Assembly: GCA_009783515.1 (NCBI GenBank)
Contig: WRDI01000008.1
Span: 1 to 33,793, forward strand
Length of the DNA stretch: 33,793 nt
Direction: 5' to 3'
From: Bacillota bacterium
GTDB lineage: Bacteria; Bacillota; Clostridia; Christensenellales; Pumilibacteraceae
The notes below the pieces were generated by a model, which was not told the DNA's origin, did not search any database, and saw nothing but the letters and a program-made list of their open reading frames with translations. A program made the position numbers and the translations under genes. Of this stretch, positions 20,376 through 28,700 are shown in pieces (position 1 is the first letter of the stretch; every line of letters starts with the position of its first letter).

Positions 20376-22340
20376 ATGTGCGGTATAGTCGGCTTTTGTG
20401 GCCCTGAAGACGCCCTGCCGTACCTTTTAGACGGCCTAAACAAACTTGAATACCGCGGCTACGACTCGGCTGGAGTGGCAGTGGCAAACGACGGCAAGCT
20501 GACTTCTGTCAAGACCAAGGGACGTATCGCCAACCTGACTAAATTGGTCGAGCACGGCATAAAGGGCGGTACGGGTATAGGCCACACCCGCTGGGCGACC
20601 CATGGCGCGCCCTCGGGCAGCAACGCCCACCCACATATGTCCCGCAGCGGCAAATTTGCGGTCGTTCACAACGGTATAATCGAAAATTACCAGGAAATTA
20701 AAACTTTCCTCATTGACCGCAGCTTTTCCTTCGCCAGCGAGACGGACACGGAGGTCATCGGCCACCTCATAGATTACTACTACCGCGGAGACCCCGTGGA
20801 CGCCATAATCAAGGCGGCATGGCGCCTACACGGCTCGTACGCCCTCGCGATTTTGTGCGCGGACTCTCCCGACCGTCTTTTCGCCACGCGCAAAGAAAGC
20901 CCGCTCGTATTGGGCACCTCGCAAAAGGGTACGTTTTTGGCGTCCGACATGTCCGCTCTCTTATCCTACACCCGTGACTTTATCGTCCCCGAAGCGGGCG
21001 AGGTAGCGATTTTAACCCGCGACGAGGTAAAGGTACTGAATTTCAACCGCGAGAAAGTGGAGAAAAAGAGTATCCGCGCCGACTGGAAAGAAGATTCCGC
21101 CCAAATGCAGGGCTACAGCCACTTTATGCTTAAAGAAATCTATGAGCAACCCCGCGCAGTCCGCGACACGCTTTGCGAACTGGGGCGGCGTATTGACACC
21201 CTCGACACCCTTAAAGGCATCGAAAGGTTGCATATTGTGGCGTGCGGCTCGGCATACCACGCGGCTTTGGCGGCAAAATATTTTATTGAAAAGCTGTGCC
21301 GTATTCCCGTAGAATGCGAAACGGCGAGCGAATACCGCTACAAAAACCCTATTATCCCGTCTAATACGCTGGCGATTGCGGTCAGCCAAAGCGGCGAAAC
21401 TGCTGACACCATCGCGGCGATTAACGAGGCGAAAAAGCGTGCAAAGGTTTTGTCGGTGGTCAACGTCCCCGGCAGCACGATCGCAAGGATTTCCGACGAG
21501 GTGATTTACACGCTTGCGGGGCCGGAGATAGCGGTCGCGACCACCAAGGGATATATTTGTCAAGTGGCGGCATTGTATGCTGTCGGATTGCATTTGCAAC
21601 TGAAAAGAATGCTCAATGCTTGGTGCTCAATGCTTGGTGACGGTCATATTTTAAAAGAGGGGCATCACAATGAGGGGTATCCAAAAAATTCCCTTCTTGA
21701 GGGGTGCCCGCAAACACTCCCTGCTTGGTGCGGAGTAGCTGAAGCAGGGCATAGTGCACAGTGCACAGCGCACAGTGAAGGTCAAATTTATCAACCCCAA
21801 ACCTTAACTTCACTCTCAGCTCTCCACTCTTCACTCTCCACTCTCCCCAACGACATCGCCTCCCTCTTAGAAAAAAAAGAAACATTCCAACAGCTTTCTT
21901 CCCGCTTCTCATTCATCAATTCCGCGTTTTTTATCGGCCGCGGCATAGACTATGCCGTCGCTATGGAGGGCGCGCTAAAACTTAAGGAAATCAGCTATAT
22001 CAACGCGCAAAGCTACCCCGCCGGCGAACTTAAACACGGGACAATTTCCCTCATCGAAGAAGGCACGCTGGTTGTGGCGGTGGCAACCGATCCCGCCCTA
22101 TATGAAAAAATCATAAGCAACATCCGCGAGGTGCAGTCCCGCGGCGCGGTGGTATTGGCGATAACAAGCGGCGACAGCGTGGCGGCTGCGGCAGATTTCT
22201 ACGCGCGCATCCCGGAGGGTATCAACGCCCCGCTTTTGTCCGTCGTCAGTCTGCAATTATTCGCCTACTACACCGCCCTCGCCCGCGGCTGCGACATCGA
22301 CAAGCCGCGGAACTTGGCAAAGTCCGTGACTGTTGAGTAA
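20376..22340 (+). CDS. glmS: Glucosamine-6-phosphate synthase with an in-frame repeat insertion
   Basis: 654 aa, against about 600 usual. SD CAGGAGG 6 bases before ATG. The N-terminal glutaminase has Cys2 nucleophile (MCGIVGF), GHTRWATHGAPS and SETDTEVIGHL. The first SIS domain has VACGSAYHAAL and VSQSGETADT; the second has FFIGRGIDYAVAMEGALKLKEISY and AGELKHGTISL; the C-terminal KSVTVE is the isomerase end. It makes glucosamine-6-P from fructose-6-P and glutamine. Between the SIS domains (residues about 411-490) sits MLNAWCSML.., a GC-rich-element piece (NSLLEGCPQTLP), AQCTAHSEGQIY and TSLSALHSSLSTLP. All of it is encoded by repeat words in frame, adding about 55 residues to the linker. No glmS ribozyme is recognisable upstream. 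Confidence 0.92.
   Translation: MCGIVGFCGPEDALPYLLDGLNKLEYRGYDSAGVAVANDGKLTSVKTKGRIANLTKLVEHGIKGGTGIGHTRWATHGAPSGSNAHPHMSRSGKFAVVHNGIIENYQEIKTFLIDRSFSFASETDTEVIGHLIDYYYRGDPVDAIIKAAWRLHGSYALAILCADSPDRLFATRKESPLVLGTSQKGTFLASDMSALLSYTRDFIVPEAGEVAILTRDEVKVLNFNREKVEKKSIRADWKEDSAQMQGYSHFMLKEIYEQPRAVRDTLCELGRRIDTLDTLKGIERLHIVACGSAYHAALAAKYFIEKLCRIPVECETASEYRYKNPIIPSNTLAIAVSQSGETADTIAAINEAKKRAKVLSVVNVPGSTIARISDEVIYTLAGPEIAVATTKGYICQVAALYAVGLHLQLKRMLNAWCSMLGDGHILKEGHHNEGYPKNSLLEGCPQTLPAWCGVAEAGHSAQCTAHSEGQIYQPQTLTSLSALHSSLSTLPNDIASLLEKKETFQQLSSRFSFINSAFFIGRGIDYAVAMEGALKLKEISYINAQSYPAGELKHGTISLIEEGTLVVAVATDPALYEKIISNIREVQSRGAVVLAITSGDSVAAAADFYARIPEGINAPLLSVVSLQLFAYYTALARGCDIDKPRNLAKSVTVE
21607..21850. 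repeat. Composite repeat inserted in glmS
   Basis: Left to right: GCTCAAT/GCTTGGT heptamers (21609-21640), a partial GC-rich element (AAATTCCC..GAGGGGTGCCC, 21687-21715), GTGCACA/GCGCACA units then GAAGGTCAAATTTAT (about 21752-21792), and CTCCACT/TTCACTC heptamers (21805-21848). It is the same set of modules as the intergenic elements. Confidence 0.88.
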
Positions 22341-22354
22341 GGATTGGAGGTCAG

Positions 22355-22400
22355 GAGTCAGGGGTCGTAGGGTCGGCGACCGTTGACGCACCGCAGGTAT
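22355..22400. repeat. GTCGTAGGG/GTCAGG words after glmS
   Basis: GGTCAGGAGTCAGGGGTCGTAGGGTCGGCGACC, a relative of the type-E and heptamer words, fills the 76-base space between convergent glmS and gatA. No clear terminator is seen. Confidence 0.45.
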
Positions 22401-22416
22401 AAGGTATATAATCTCC

Positions 22417-23754
22417 TTAAACTTCTCCCATCAACAGCTTGCCGGCGGCAAAAATGTCTTTCTCCCTAAAAACCTTCCCCACAAACTGGGTCCCAAGCGG
22501 CAGTCCCTCCGCGTTTTTAAAAAACGGCACGCTCAAACTTGGCAGTCCGGCGATGGACGCAGGTTGCGTAAACATATCTGAAAACTTAATCTCGCGTTTT
22601 GACGGGTCGTCGGCGAGTCTAAACGCGACGGACGGTGCGGTGGGTAGCATAATCACGTCAACCTCGCTCAAAGCAAAAACCATTTCCTCCGCTAATTTGA
22701 TTCTCGCCGCCAGTCCCGCCGCCAGTAGCGCGGGGCTGTCCAGAACAACCTTGCCCGCCAAAACGCGTTTTTTCACCTCGCGCCCAAGCAGCTCCCGCCC
22801 CGCCCCAACCGTCCTCATGCTTTGCGTAATTTCCGCAAAAGCGACGGTCTTATAAATATAATGCGCCGCAATAAACGACGGTACGGACACCTCGCGCACC
22901 TCGCACCCCCGCGCTTTCAGCGTTACAACCGCCGCGTCAAAAGCCGCCGACACGTCGCCGCGGATTTCGGGCAGGCTTTCATTTATCACCCCTACCCGCA
23001 TTGGCGCGGTCCTTATGTCCGAAAAGTCACTCCCGTATCTGTCATATCTTTCCGCCAAAGCCAAAACCTCAAAAACCGCCGCGCAGTCCCCCACTGTCCG
23101 CGTCAGCGGTCCGATCTGGTCCATGCTGGGCGCGAGCGGAAAACACCCCGCACCGCTCACGCTGCCGTGCGTGGGCTTCAATCCTACCACACCGCAGTAA
23201 GACGCGGGCTGACGTATGCTTCCCCCGGTATCCGACCCAAGTGCAAAGAAGCATTGGTGCGTCGCGACCGCGCATGCCGACCCACCGCTACTCCCGCCGG
23301 GCACCCTTTTCATATCGAATGGATTTTTAACCGCGCCAAAAGCGGACGTAAGATTGGACGACCCCATTGCAAACTCGTCCATGTTTGACTTGCCTAAAAT
23401 CACCGCGCCCGCCGCTTTCAATTTTTTAACGACGTCGGCGTCAACTTTTGCGATATTCGCCCTAAAAGCCCCCGACCCACAGGTGCAGGCATACCCCGCC
23501 ACGTCGATATTGTCCTTGATTATTACAGGAATCCCCGCAAGCACCCCTGCCGGCTCTTTTGCGGCAATCGCCATGTCCACTTTATCCGCAACAAAAAACG
23601 CATCCTCCTCAAAAAGCGACAGGATGGCGTTGTAATTGACGCTATAAATATGCTTCACTGTCGCCTCTAACAGTTCCCGCGCCGTAATTTCGCCCTTTTT
23701 TATGTATCGCACGGCTTCAAGCAGGCTAAGTTTTATCATTTCTTCTTTTTTCAT
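22417..23754 (-). CDS. gatA: Aspartyl/glutamyl-tRNA amidotransferase subunit A
   Basis: 445 aa, about 35-40 shorter than typical GatA at the C-terminus. The amidase signature is complete: catalytic Lys at about 80 (GIPVIIKDNID), GKSNMDEFAMGSSN, the cis-Ser region PGGSSGGSA (about 152-160) and the acyl-enzyme Ser in GSDTGGSIRQPA (about 179), then GLKPTHGSVS. With GatB and GatC it converts Glu-tRNA(Gln) (or Asp-tRNA(Asn)) using glutamine. The ATG overlaps the stop of the short upstream gene (ATGA type, 23751-23754), so the two are translationally coupled. gatB is not in the window. Confidence 0.9.
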   Translation of the reverse strand: MKKEEMIKLSLLEAVRYIKKGEITARELLEATVKHIYSVNYNAILSLFEEDAFFVADKVDMAIAAKEPAGVLAGIPVIIKDNIDVAGYACTCGSGAFRANIAKVDADVVKKLKAAGAVILGKSNMDEFAMGSSNLTSAFGAVKNPFDMKRVPGGSSGGSACAVATHQCFFALGSDTGGSIRQPASYCGVVGLKPTHGSVSGAGCFPLAPSMDQIGPLTRTVGDCAAVFEVLALAERYDRYGSDFSDIRTAPMRVGVINESLPEIRGDVSAAFDAAVVTLKARGCEVREVSVPSFIAAHYIYKTVAFAEITQSMRTVGAGRELLGREVKKRVLAGKVVLDSPALLAAGLAARIKLAEEMVFALSEVDVIMLPTAPSVAFRLADDPSKREIKFSDMFTQPASIAGLPSLSVPFFKNAEGLPLGTQFVGKVFREKDIFAAGKLLMGEV

Positions 23755-23948
23755 TCGTCCTTACAGCCTTTTTCGCCGTTTAGCGCGTCCTTGTTTCCGC
23801 CTGCGATACCGATAAAGCTTTCGCCGATACCAAACGCATGGCAAAGCGACCTTAGCCACCGCGTCAACTCTACCGCAAAGTATTCCATATCGTCGTTTAT
23901 CGCTATATTCTCGCCGTCCGCAAGCTTTTGTACAAATTCCTTATTCAA
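23751..23948 (-). CDS. Short gatC-position protein (truncated or diverged GatC?)
   Basis: 65 aa. TTG start with GGGAGG 6-8 bases upstream. The first 40 residues (NKEFVQKLADGENIAINDDMEYFAVELTRWLRSL) vaguely follow the GatC N-terminus (a V-x-x-L-A segment, then a short strand and a helix), but GatC is normally about 95 aa with a conserved C-terminal tail that is absent here. It overlaps gatA by four bases and has its own promoter and leader hairpin, the position expected for gatC. Position is the main argument. It could instead be an unrelated small protein. Confidence 0.45.
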   Translation of the reverse strand: MNKEFVQKLADGENIAINDDMEYFAVELTRWLRSLCHAFGIGESFIGIAGGNKDALNGEKGCKDE

Positions 23949-23970
23949 TACAGTCCTCCCTGCGATAAAT

Positions 23971-24025
23971 TAGACCTGTTCGCTGACCGTAATTGCGGCG
24001 GCTTTACGGTCAGCGAACAGGTCTA
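23971..24025. promoter_or_regulatory. 22-bp perfect palindrome in the gatCA leader
   Basis: Arms 23971-23992 and 24004-24025 (TAGACCTGTTCGCTGACCGTAA and complement, given here as a description of the stem) enclose an 11-base loop, 23993-24003. The right arm abuts the -10 box and the predicted start falls within it, while the left arm ends 8-10 bases before the SD. It is an operator overlapping +1, a 5'-terminal mRNA hairpin, or both. Confidence 0.8.
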
Positions 24026-24053
24026 TTATATCAAAAGCAAGAAATATAGTCAA
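24025..24053 (-). promoter_or_regulatory. Promoter for the gatC-like gene and gatA
   Basis: On the minus strand TTGACT (24053-24048), 17 bases, TATAAT (24030-24025). The expected start is near 24018. Confidence 0.8.
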
Positions 24054-24059
24054 CTTCAT

Positions 24060-24262
24060 GTAATGCTCAATTACATTGTCATACTAATTGCTTACGAGTT
24101 TGAATTAATTTTATTTTAAAATTATCCTTCATTGTTGCATTAAGGCATTGCTTCATTGTGCGTTGCGCATTATTCCTGTCGTTCTTTAGGAAAACCACCG
24201 CGCTAAACCTGTTTTATTAGACCCAACCTTAACTCCACTCCCCACTAACTCCACGCTCCAAA
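24060..24262. repeat. Degenerate type-A and type-B words between gatC-like gene and lgt
   Basis: GCTCAATTACATTG (24064-24077) faces ATTATCCTTCATTG..GCATTGCTTCATTGTGCGTTGCGCATT (24121-24172, type A). This is followed by AACCTTAACTCCACTCCCCACTAACTCCACGCTCC (24224-24259, type B). No gene is seen in this 354-base stretch. Confidence 0.65.
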
Positions 24263-24266
24263 TTCT

Positions 24267-24296
24267 TTGACAATCCCCCCGTCCCTGTGCTATACT
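24267..24296 (+). promoter_or_regulatory. Promoter predicting leaderless lgt mRNA
   Basis: TTGACA (24267-24272), 18 bases, TATACT (24291-24296), then six T and the ATG at 24303. Transcription should begin at or within a base or two of the ATG. No SD is present. Confidence 0.75.
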
Positions 24297-24302
24297 TTTT
24301 TT

Positions 24303-25160
24303 ATGTATCATAAATTTTTCGGATTTTTAGACGCGTGGATGACCATGATTTTTGTCGGCCTTGTCGCCGCCGTCGTCCTCTACCGATTTTTGTCCGTCCG
24401 CCTTAAAATAACCGACGCGGCGTTTTTCCGTTTCGGCATCCTCCTGCTTGCCTCGGTGGCGATAGGGTTTGTGTTCGCCTACCTGTTTCAAAAATTTTAC
24501 GACATTATCGTAAATGTTACCACCGGCACGGACAAACCGATAGACTGGAAAAACGGCGGCGTGACCTTTATGGGCGGCTTAGTCGGCGGCGTCGCCTGCT
24601 TTTTTATCGCTTCCATTATCTCCTTACGCGGTGAAAATAGGAGACAAATCTGGAACGTCACCTGCCTCGCGCCCGCCGCAATCACCGCCGCACATGCCTT
24701 CGGGCGCATAGGCTGTTTCTTGGCCGGCTGCTGCTACGGCAAAACCACCGACAGCTGGATAGGCGTACAATTCCCCGGCGATAATTACAAGGTGATTCCC
24801 ACTCAACTTATCGAGGCGGTTTTTTTGTTCCATCTTTGTGCGGTTTTGCTGATATTGATATTCAACCGTCGCTACGGTCTCACCATGATAATCTACCTTT
24901 TTTCCTACTCGGTTTTCCGCTTTATCCTTGAATTTTACCGCGGCGACCCTGCACGGGGACAATTTGGCGGGCTTTGGGCAAGCCAGTGGCAGTCGATTTT
25001 TATGTTCCTCTGCGCCGCCGCCCTCACCGTTTACATTTTTGCCTTTAAACGCATCCCCTTCAACGGCAAACAACAGGGGGATTTGACCAAGTTTTTGTAT
25101 GAAAAGGAAGAACCGGCACCACCCCAACCCGTGGAAACAGAGGGCAAAAGTGGCCAGTAA
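24303..25160 (+). CDS. lgt: Prolipoprotein diacylglyceryl transferase (Lgt-like)
   Basis: 285 aa, polytopic. The start MYHKFFGFLDAWMTMIF is the first ATG after a consensus promoter. About seven hydrophobic helices (e.g. MIFVGLVAAVVLYRFL, ILLLASVAIGFVFAYLF, GLVGGVACFFIASIISL). The family core is HAFGRIGCFLAGCCYG (Lgt R-I-G-x-F-x-x-G signature with the Cys-Cys-Tyr-Gly ending seen in Bacillota homologues), followed by IPTQLIEAV and FRFILEFYRGD. It transfers diacylglycerol from phosphatidylglycerol to lipoprotein cysteines in the membrane. The last codons (SGQ, stop) lie in a type-F heptamer repeat, so the native end may be altered. Confidence 0.85.
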   Translation: MYHKFFGFLDAWMTMIFVGLVAAVVLYRFLSVRLKITDAAFFRFGILLLASVAIGFVFAYLFQKFYDIIVNVTTGTDKPIDWKNGGVTFMGGLVGGVACFFIASIISLRGENRRQIWNVTCLAPAAITAAHAFGRIGCFLAGCCYGKTTDSWIGVQFPGDNYKVIPTQLIEAVFLFHLCAVLLILIFNRRYGLTMIIYLFSYSVFRFILEFYRGDPARGQFGGLWASQWQSIFMFLCAAALTVYIFAFKRIPFNGKQQGDLTKFLYEKEEPAPPQPVETEGKSGQ

Positions 25161-25200
25161 TCAGTGGTCAGTGACCAGTGAAGGTCAAATTATAAAATAA
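25148..25200. repeat. Type-F heptamer array at the lgt 3' end
   Basis: GTGGCCAGTAATCAGTGGTC-type units (25150-25181, period seven) run into GAAGGTCAAATTATAA. The lgt TAA (25158-25160) is inside the array. Confidence 0.8.
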
Positions 25201-25239
25201 AGGTATAACGGCAACAATTCGCCTCAAATTCCATCACAA

Positions 25240-25460
25240 ATGTCCCCCCACCTTAGAAGCGTTGCGGAGGTTTGGGGACACAATCGCAAGTGTCCCCGAC
25301 GCCTATTTCCACCCCAAAAAATGTTTTGCATTTTTTGGGGACCCCGGTGGTACTTTTTCGGCGTACGAAAAAGTACAAACATAGTCTTAACCAAAAGCAT
25401 TTTCAAAAAAGCGGCAAATGATGAATGCGGCGCGCCGAGGGCGTCGCGCCCTACGACTTC
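25240..25460. repeat. Three-hairpin cluster upstream of nifJ
   Basis: GGGGACAC (25274-25281) pairs with 25290-25297. CCCCAAAAAATG (25312-25323) pairs with 25329-25340. GTACTTTTTCG (25350-25360) pairs with 25366-25376. All are perfect. The region opens with CCTTAGAAGCGTTGCG, like 7515, and ends with GAGGGCGTCGCGCCCTACGA, like 7697. No gene is seen between 25161 and 25716. Confidence 0.8.
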
Positions 25461-25513
25461 GCACGTTTTCACTAAATATTTTTCCGCTTTTCCCCAAAAA
25501 CACGACATATTAT

Positions 25514-25542
25514 TTGACTTAAAACAGGTTAAACTATATAAT
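25514..25542 (+). promoter_or_regulatory. Promoter of nifJ
   Basis: TTGACT (25514-25519), 17 bases, TATAAT (25537-25542). The start is expected near 25549, leaving a leader of about 168 bases. Confidence 0.85.
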
Positions 25543-25560
25543 AGATGTGCGTAGAAAAAC

Positions 25561-25587
25561 GGCGCAATGCGGTTGCGTCTTTTTTTG
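25561..25587 (+). terminator. Terminator-like hairpin at the start of the nifJ leader
   Basis: GGCGCAA (25561-25567) pairs with TTGCGTC (25573-25579) around TGCGG, then TTTTTTT. It begins about 12 bases after the predicted start, so it could attenuate nifJ or block read-through from lgt. Confidence 0.55.
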
Positions 25588-25716
25588 TGTGGAGAGGGAA
25601 AACCCCTCTTTCGTCCGTAAAAATCGGCAAAATAACCAATAACAAAACCCCTTACAACCCACAAAAAACAACGACAAAACAAAAACAAAATATAAAAACG
25701 AATTAAGGAGACTCTT

Positions 25717-28700
25717 ATGAAAAAAATGACAATCGACGGCAATAGCGCCGCCTCTCACGTGTCCTACGCACTAAGCGAGGTCGCCGCCATCTATCCCATC
25801 ACGCCATCCTCCCCCATGGCCGAATACGCCGACGAATGGGCGGCCGAGGGACTGACCAATATCTTCGGTCAAACCGTCCGCCTTGCCGAAATGCAGTCCG
25901 AGGGCGGCGCGGCGGGCGCGGTTCACGGCTCTTTGGCGGCGGGTGCGCTTACCACCACCTACACCGCCAGCCAAGGTCTCTTGTTGATGATACCCAATAT
26001 GTACAAAATCGCGGGCGAGCTCCTGCCTGCCGTGTTTCACGTCAGCGCGCGCGCACTTGCCGCCCACGCGCTCAGCATTTTCGGCGACCATGCGGACGTT
26101 ATGGCTTGCCGCCAGACCGGTTTCGCTCTTTTGGCATCGGGTTCGGTTCAAGAGGCCATGGACTTGGGGTTAATTGCCCACCTTTCCGCCTTACGCGCCA
26201 AGGTTCCTTTTCTGCACTTTTTCGACGGCTTTAGGACAAGCCACGAGGTCAGCAAAATTGACGGCATAGAGTACAGCGAAATCAAAGCCTTGGTCGAAAA
26301 GCTCGGCATTGATAAGGACGTCGCCGATTTTAGAGCGCGTGCGCTTAACCCCGAGCACCCTCACCAAAAGGGTACGGCACAAAACCCCGACATCTATTTT
26401 CAAAACCGCGAGGCCGCCAACAATTATTATGCCGCCACCCCCGCCGTTGTCGAAAACATGATGAAGGCGCTCAAAGATATGACGGGCCGCAATTATGAAT
26501 TGTTCCAATACTACGGCGCGCAAGACGCGGAAAACGTGATAGTGATGATGGGGTCGGGCTGCGAAGCGGCGGAAGAAACTGTCGACTACCTGCTCAAAAA
26601 AGGCGCTAAGGTCGGACTTTTGAAAGTCAGATTATACCGCCCCTTCAGCGTCGCGCACTTTGCCAAAGCCTTGCCCAAGTCGGTTAAGCGCATAGCCGTA
26701 CTCGACAGGACAAAGGAAGCGGGTGCAATCGGCGAGCCGTTGTATTTGGACGTCGTCGCCGCCCTTTCCGAAGCCAACAAAGCCGGCATCAAAGTAATTT
26801 GCGGCCGCTACGGCTTAGGCTCCAAAGAATTTAACCCCTCTATGGTAAACGCGGTATTCGCCAATCTCGCCGCCCAAAATCCCCAAAACCACTTTACGGT
26901 AGGCATAAACGACGACGTTTCCCACGCCTCCCTGGCGGTAAAAGAGTTTATCAACGCCTCCCCCACGGGCACCAGCCGCTGCAAATTCTACGGCCTTGGC
27001 AGCGACGGCACGGTGGGAGCGAACAAAAACAGTATCAAAATCATAGGCGACCACACGGATATGTATGCCCAAGGGTACTTTGTGTACGACTCCAAAAAGA
27101 GCGGCGGTTTTACCGTCTCGCACCTGCGTTTTGGAAATAAACCCATCAAGTCCACTTACCTCATTGACCAAGCCGACTTTTCCGCCTGTCACAACCAGTC
27201 CTATGTCACCCGCTACGACATGACCCGCGACATAAAAGACGGCGGTATATTCCTTTTGAATTGCAAATGGGATTTGGCACGCCTTGAAAACGAACTGCCC
27301 GCCAAAATGAAGCGCGACATAGCCGGCAAAAAGCTTAAATTTTACACGATTGACGCACTGGAAATCGCGCAAAACGCGGGCATGGGGGGCAAAATCAACA
27401 GTGTAATGCAGGCGGCGTTCTTCAAGCTCGCCGAGATTATCCCCTACAAAACGGCCGAAAAATACATGAAGGAAGCCGTGGAAAAAACGTACGGCAAAAA
27501 GGGCGCGGACGTCGTTAAAAAGAATTTCGCCGCCATAGACAACGCAATCTTAGGGCTGCACGAAGTCAAATATCCCGCCGCGTGGGCAAACGCGACGGCG
27601 GGCGCGAAAATAGTGTCCAACAGCGACGACGCATATTACAAGGACTTTATTTTCCCGATTCTCTCGCAGGAGGGCGACAAACTGCCCGTCTCCGCCTTCA
27701 AGCCGGACGGCACCGTCCCCACGGGCACTACGATGTACGAAAAGCGCGGTATCGCCGCGTTATTGCCCGAGTGGATACCCGAAAACTGCATACAGTGCAA
27801 CCAATGCTCCTTAGTATGCCCGCACGCCACCATCCGCCCCGTCTTACTTGACAACGCGGAAAAGGCAGCCGCCCCCGCGTCCTTTGTGACAAAAGCGGCG
27901 ACGGGACTTGACGGCTTAAATTACAGAATGCAGCTCTCCCCCCTCGATTGCGCGGGCTGCGGAAGCTGCGCCAACGTCTGCCCCGCCAAGCAAAAGGCGC
28001 TCGTCATGAAGCCCATAGGCGAATACGCGGACAAGGAACTTCCCAATTACGAACACAGCCTTAAAATCCCGTTGAAAGATGTGACAAACAAGTTTAAACC
28101 CGCCTCCGTCAAGGGCAGTCAGTTCCTCCGCCCCTACTTCGAATTTTCGGGCGCGTGCGCGGGCTGCGGCGAGACCCCGTATATCAAGCTTGCCACACAA
28201 CTTTTCGGCGACCGCATGGTAATCGCCAACGCGACGGGCTGCACGTCGATTTACGGCGGCTCCGCCCCCACCTGCCCCTATTGCAAGGACGAAAACGGCT
28301 GCGGCCCCGCTTGGGCGAACAGCCTGTTTGAGGACAATGCGGAGTTCGGGTACGGCTTCAATTTGGCGTATACGCAACGCCGCAATATGTTGGCGCAGCA
28401 CATCGCCACATTAAAAGACCGCGACTGCTTCAAAGGCTGGGACGAGGGCGTAAAGGCGTGCGAAAATTGGCTTGACAGCAAGGACAACGCAGAAAAAAGC
28501 AAGGCGGCAAGCGCGGAATTAGTTAAAGTGTTAGAAAGCTGTAACGGCTGCGGCTGCGAGGCGGACCAATACTACGCCCCTATCTTAGCCGACAAGGATA
28601 TGCTTGTTAAAAAATCCGTGTGGATTGTGGGCGGCGACGGTTGGGCTTACGACATCGGCTACGGCGGACTTGACCACGTTTTGGCGTGCGGCGAGGACGT

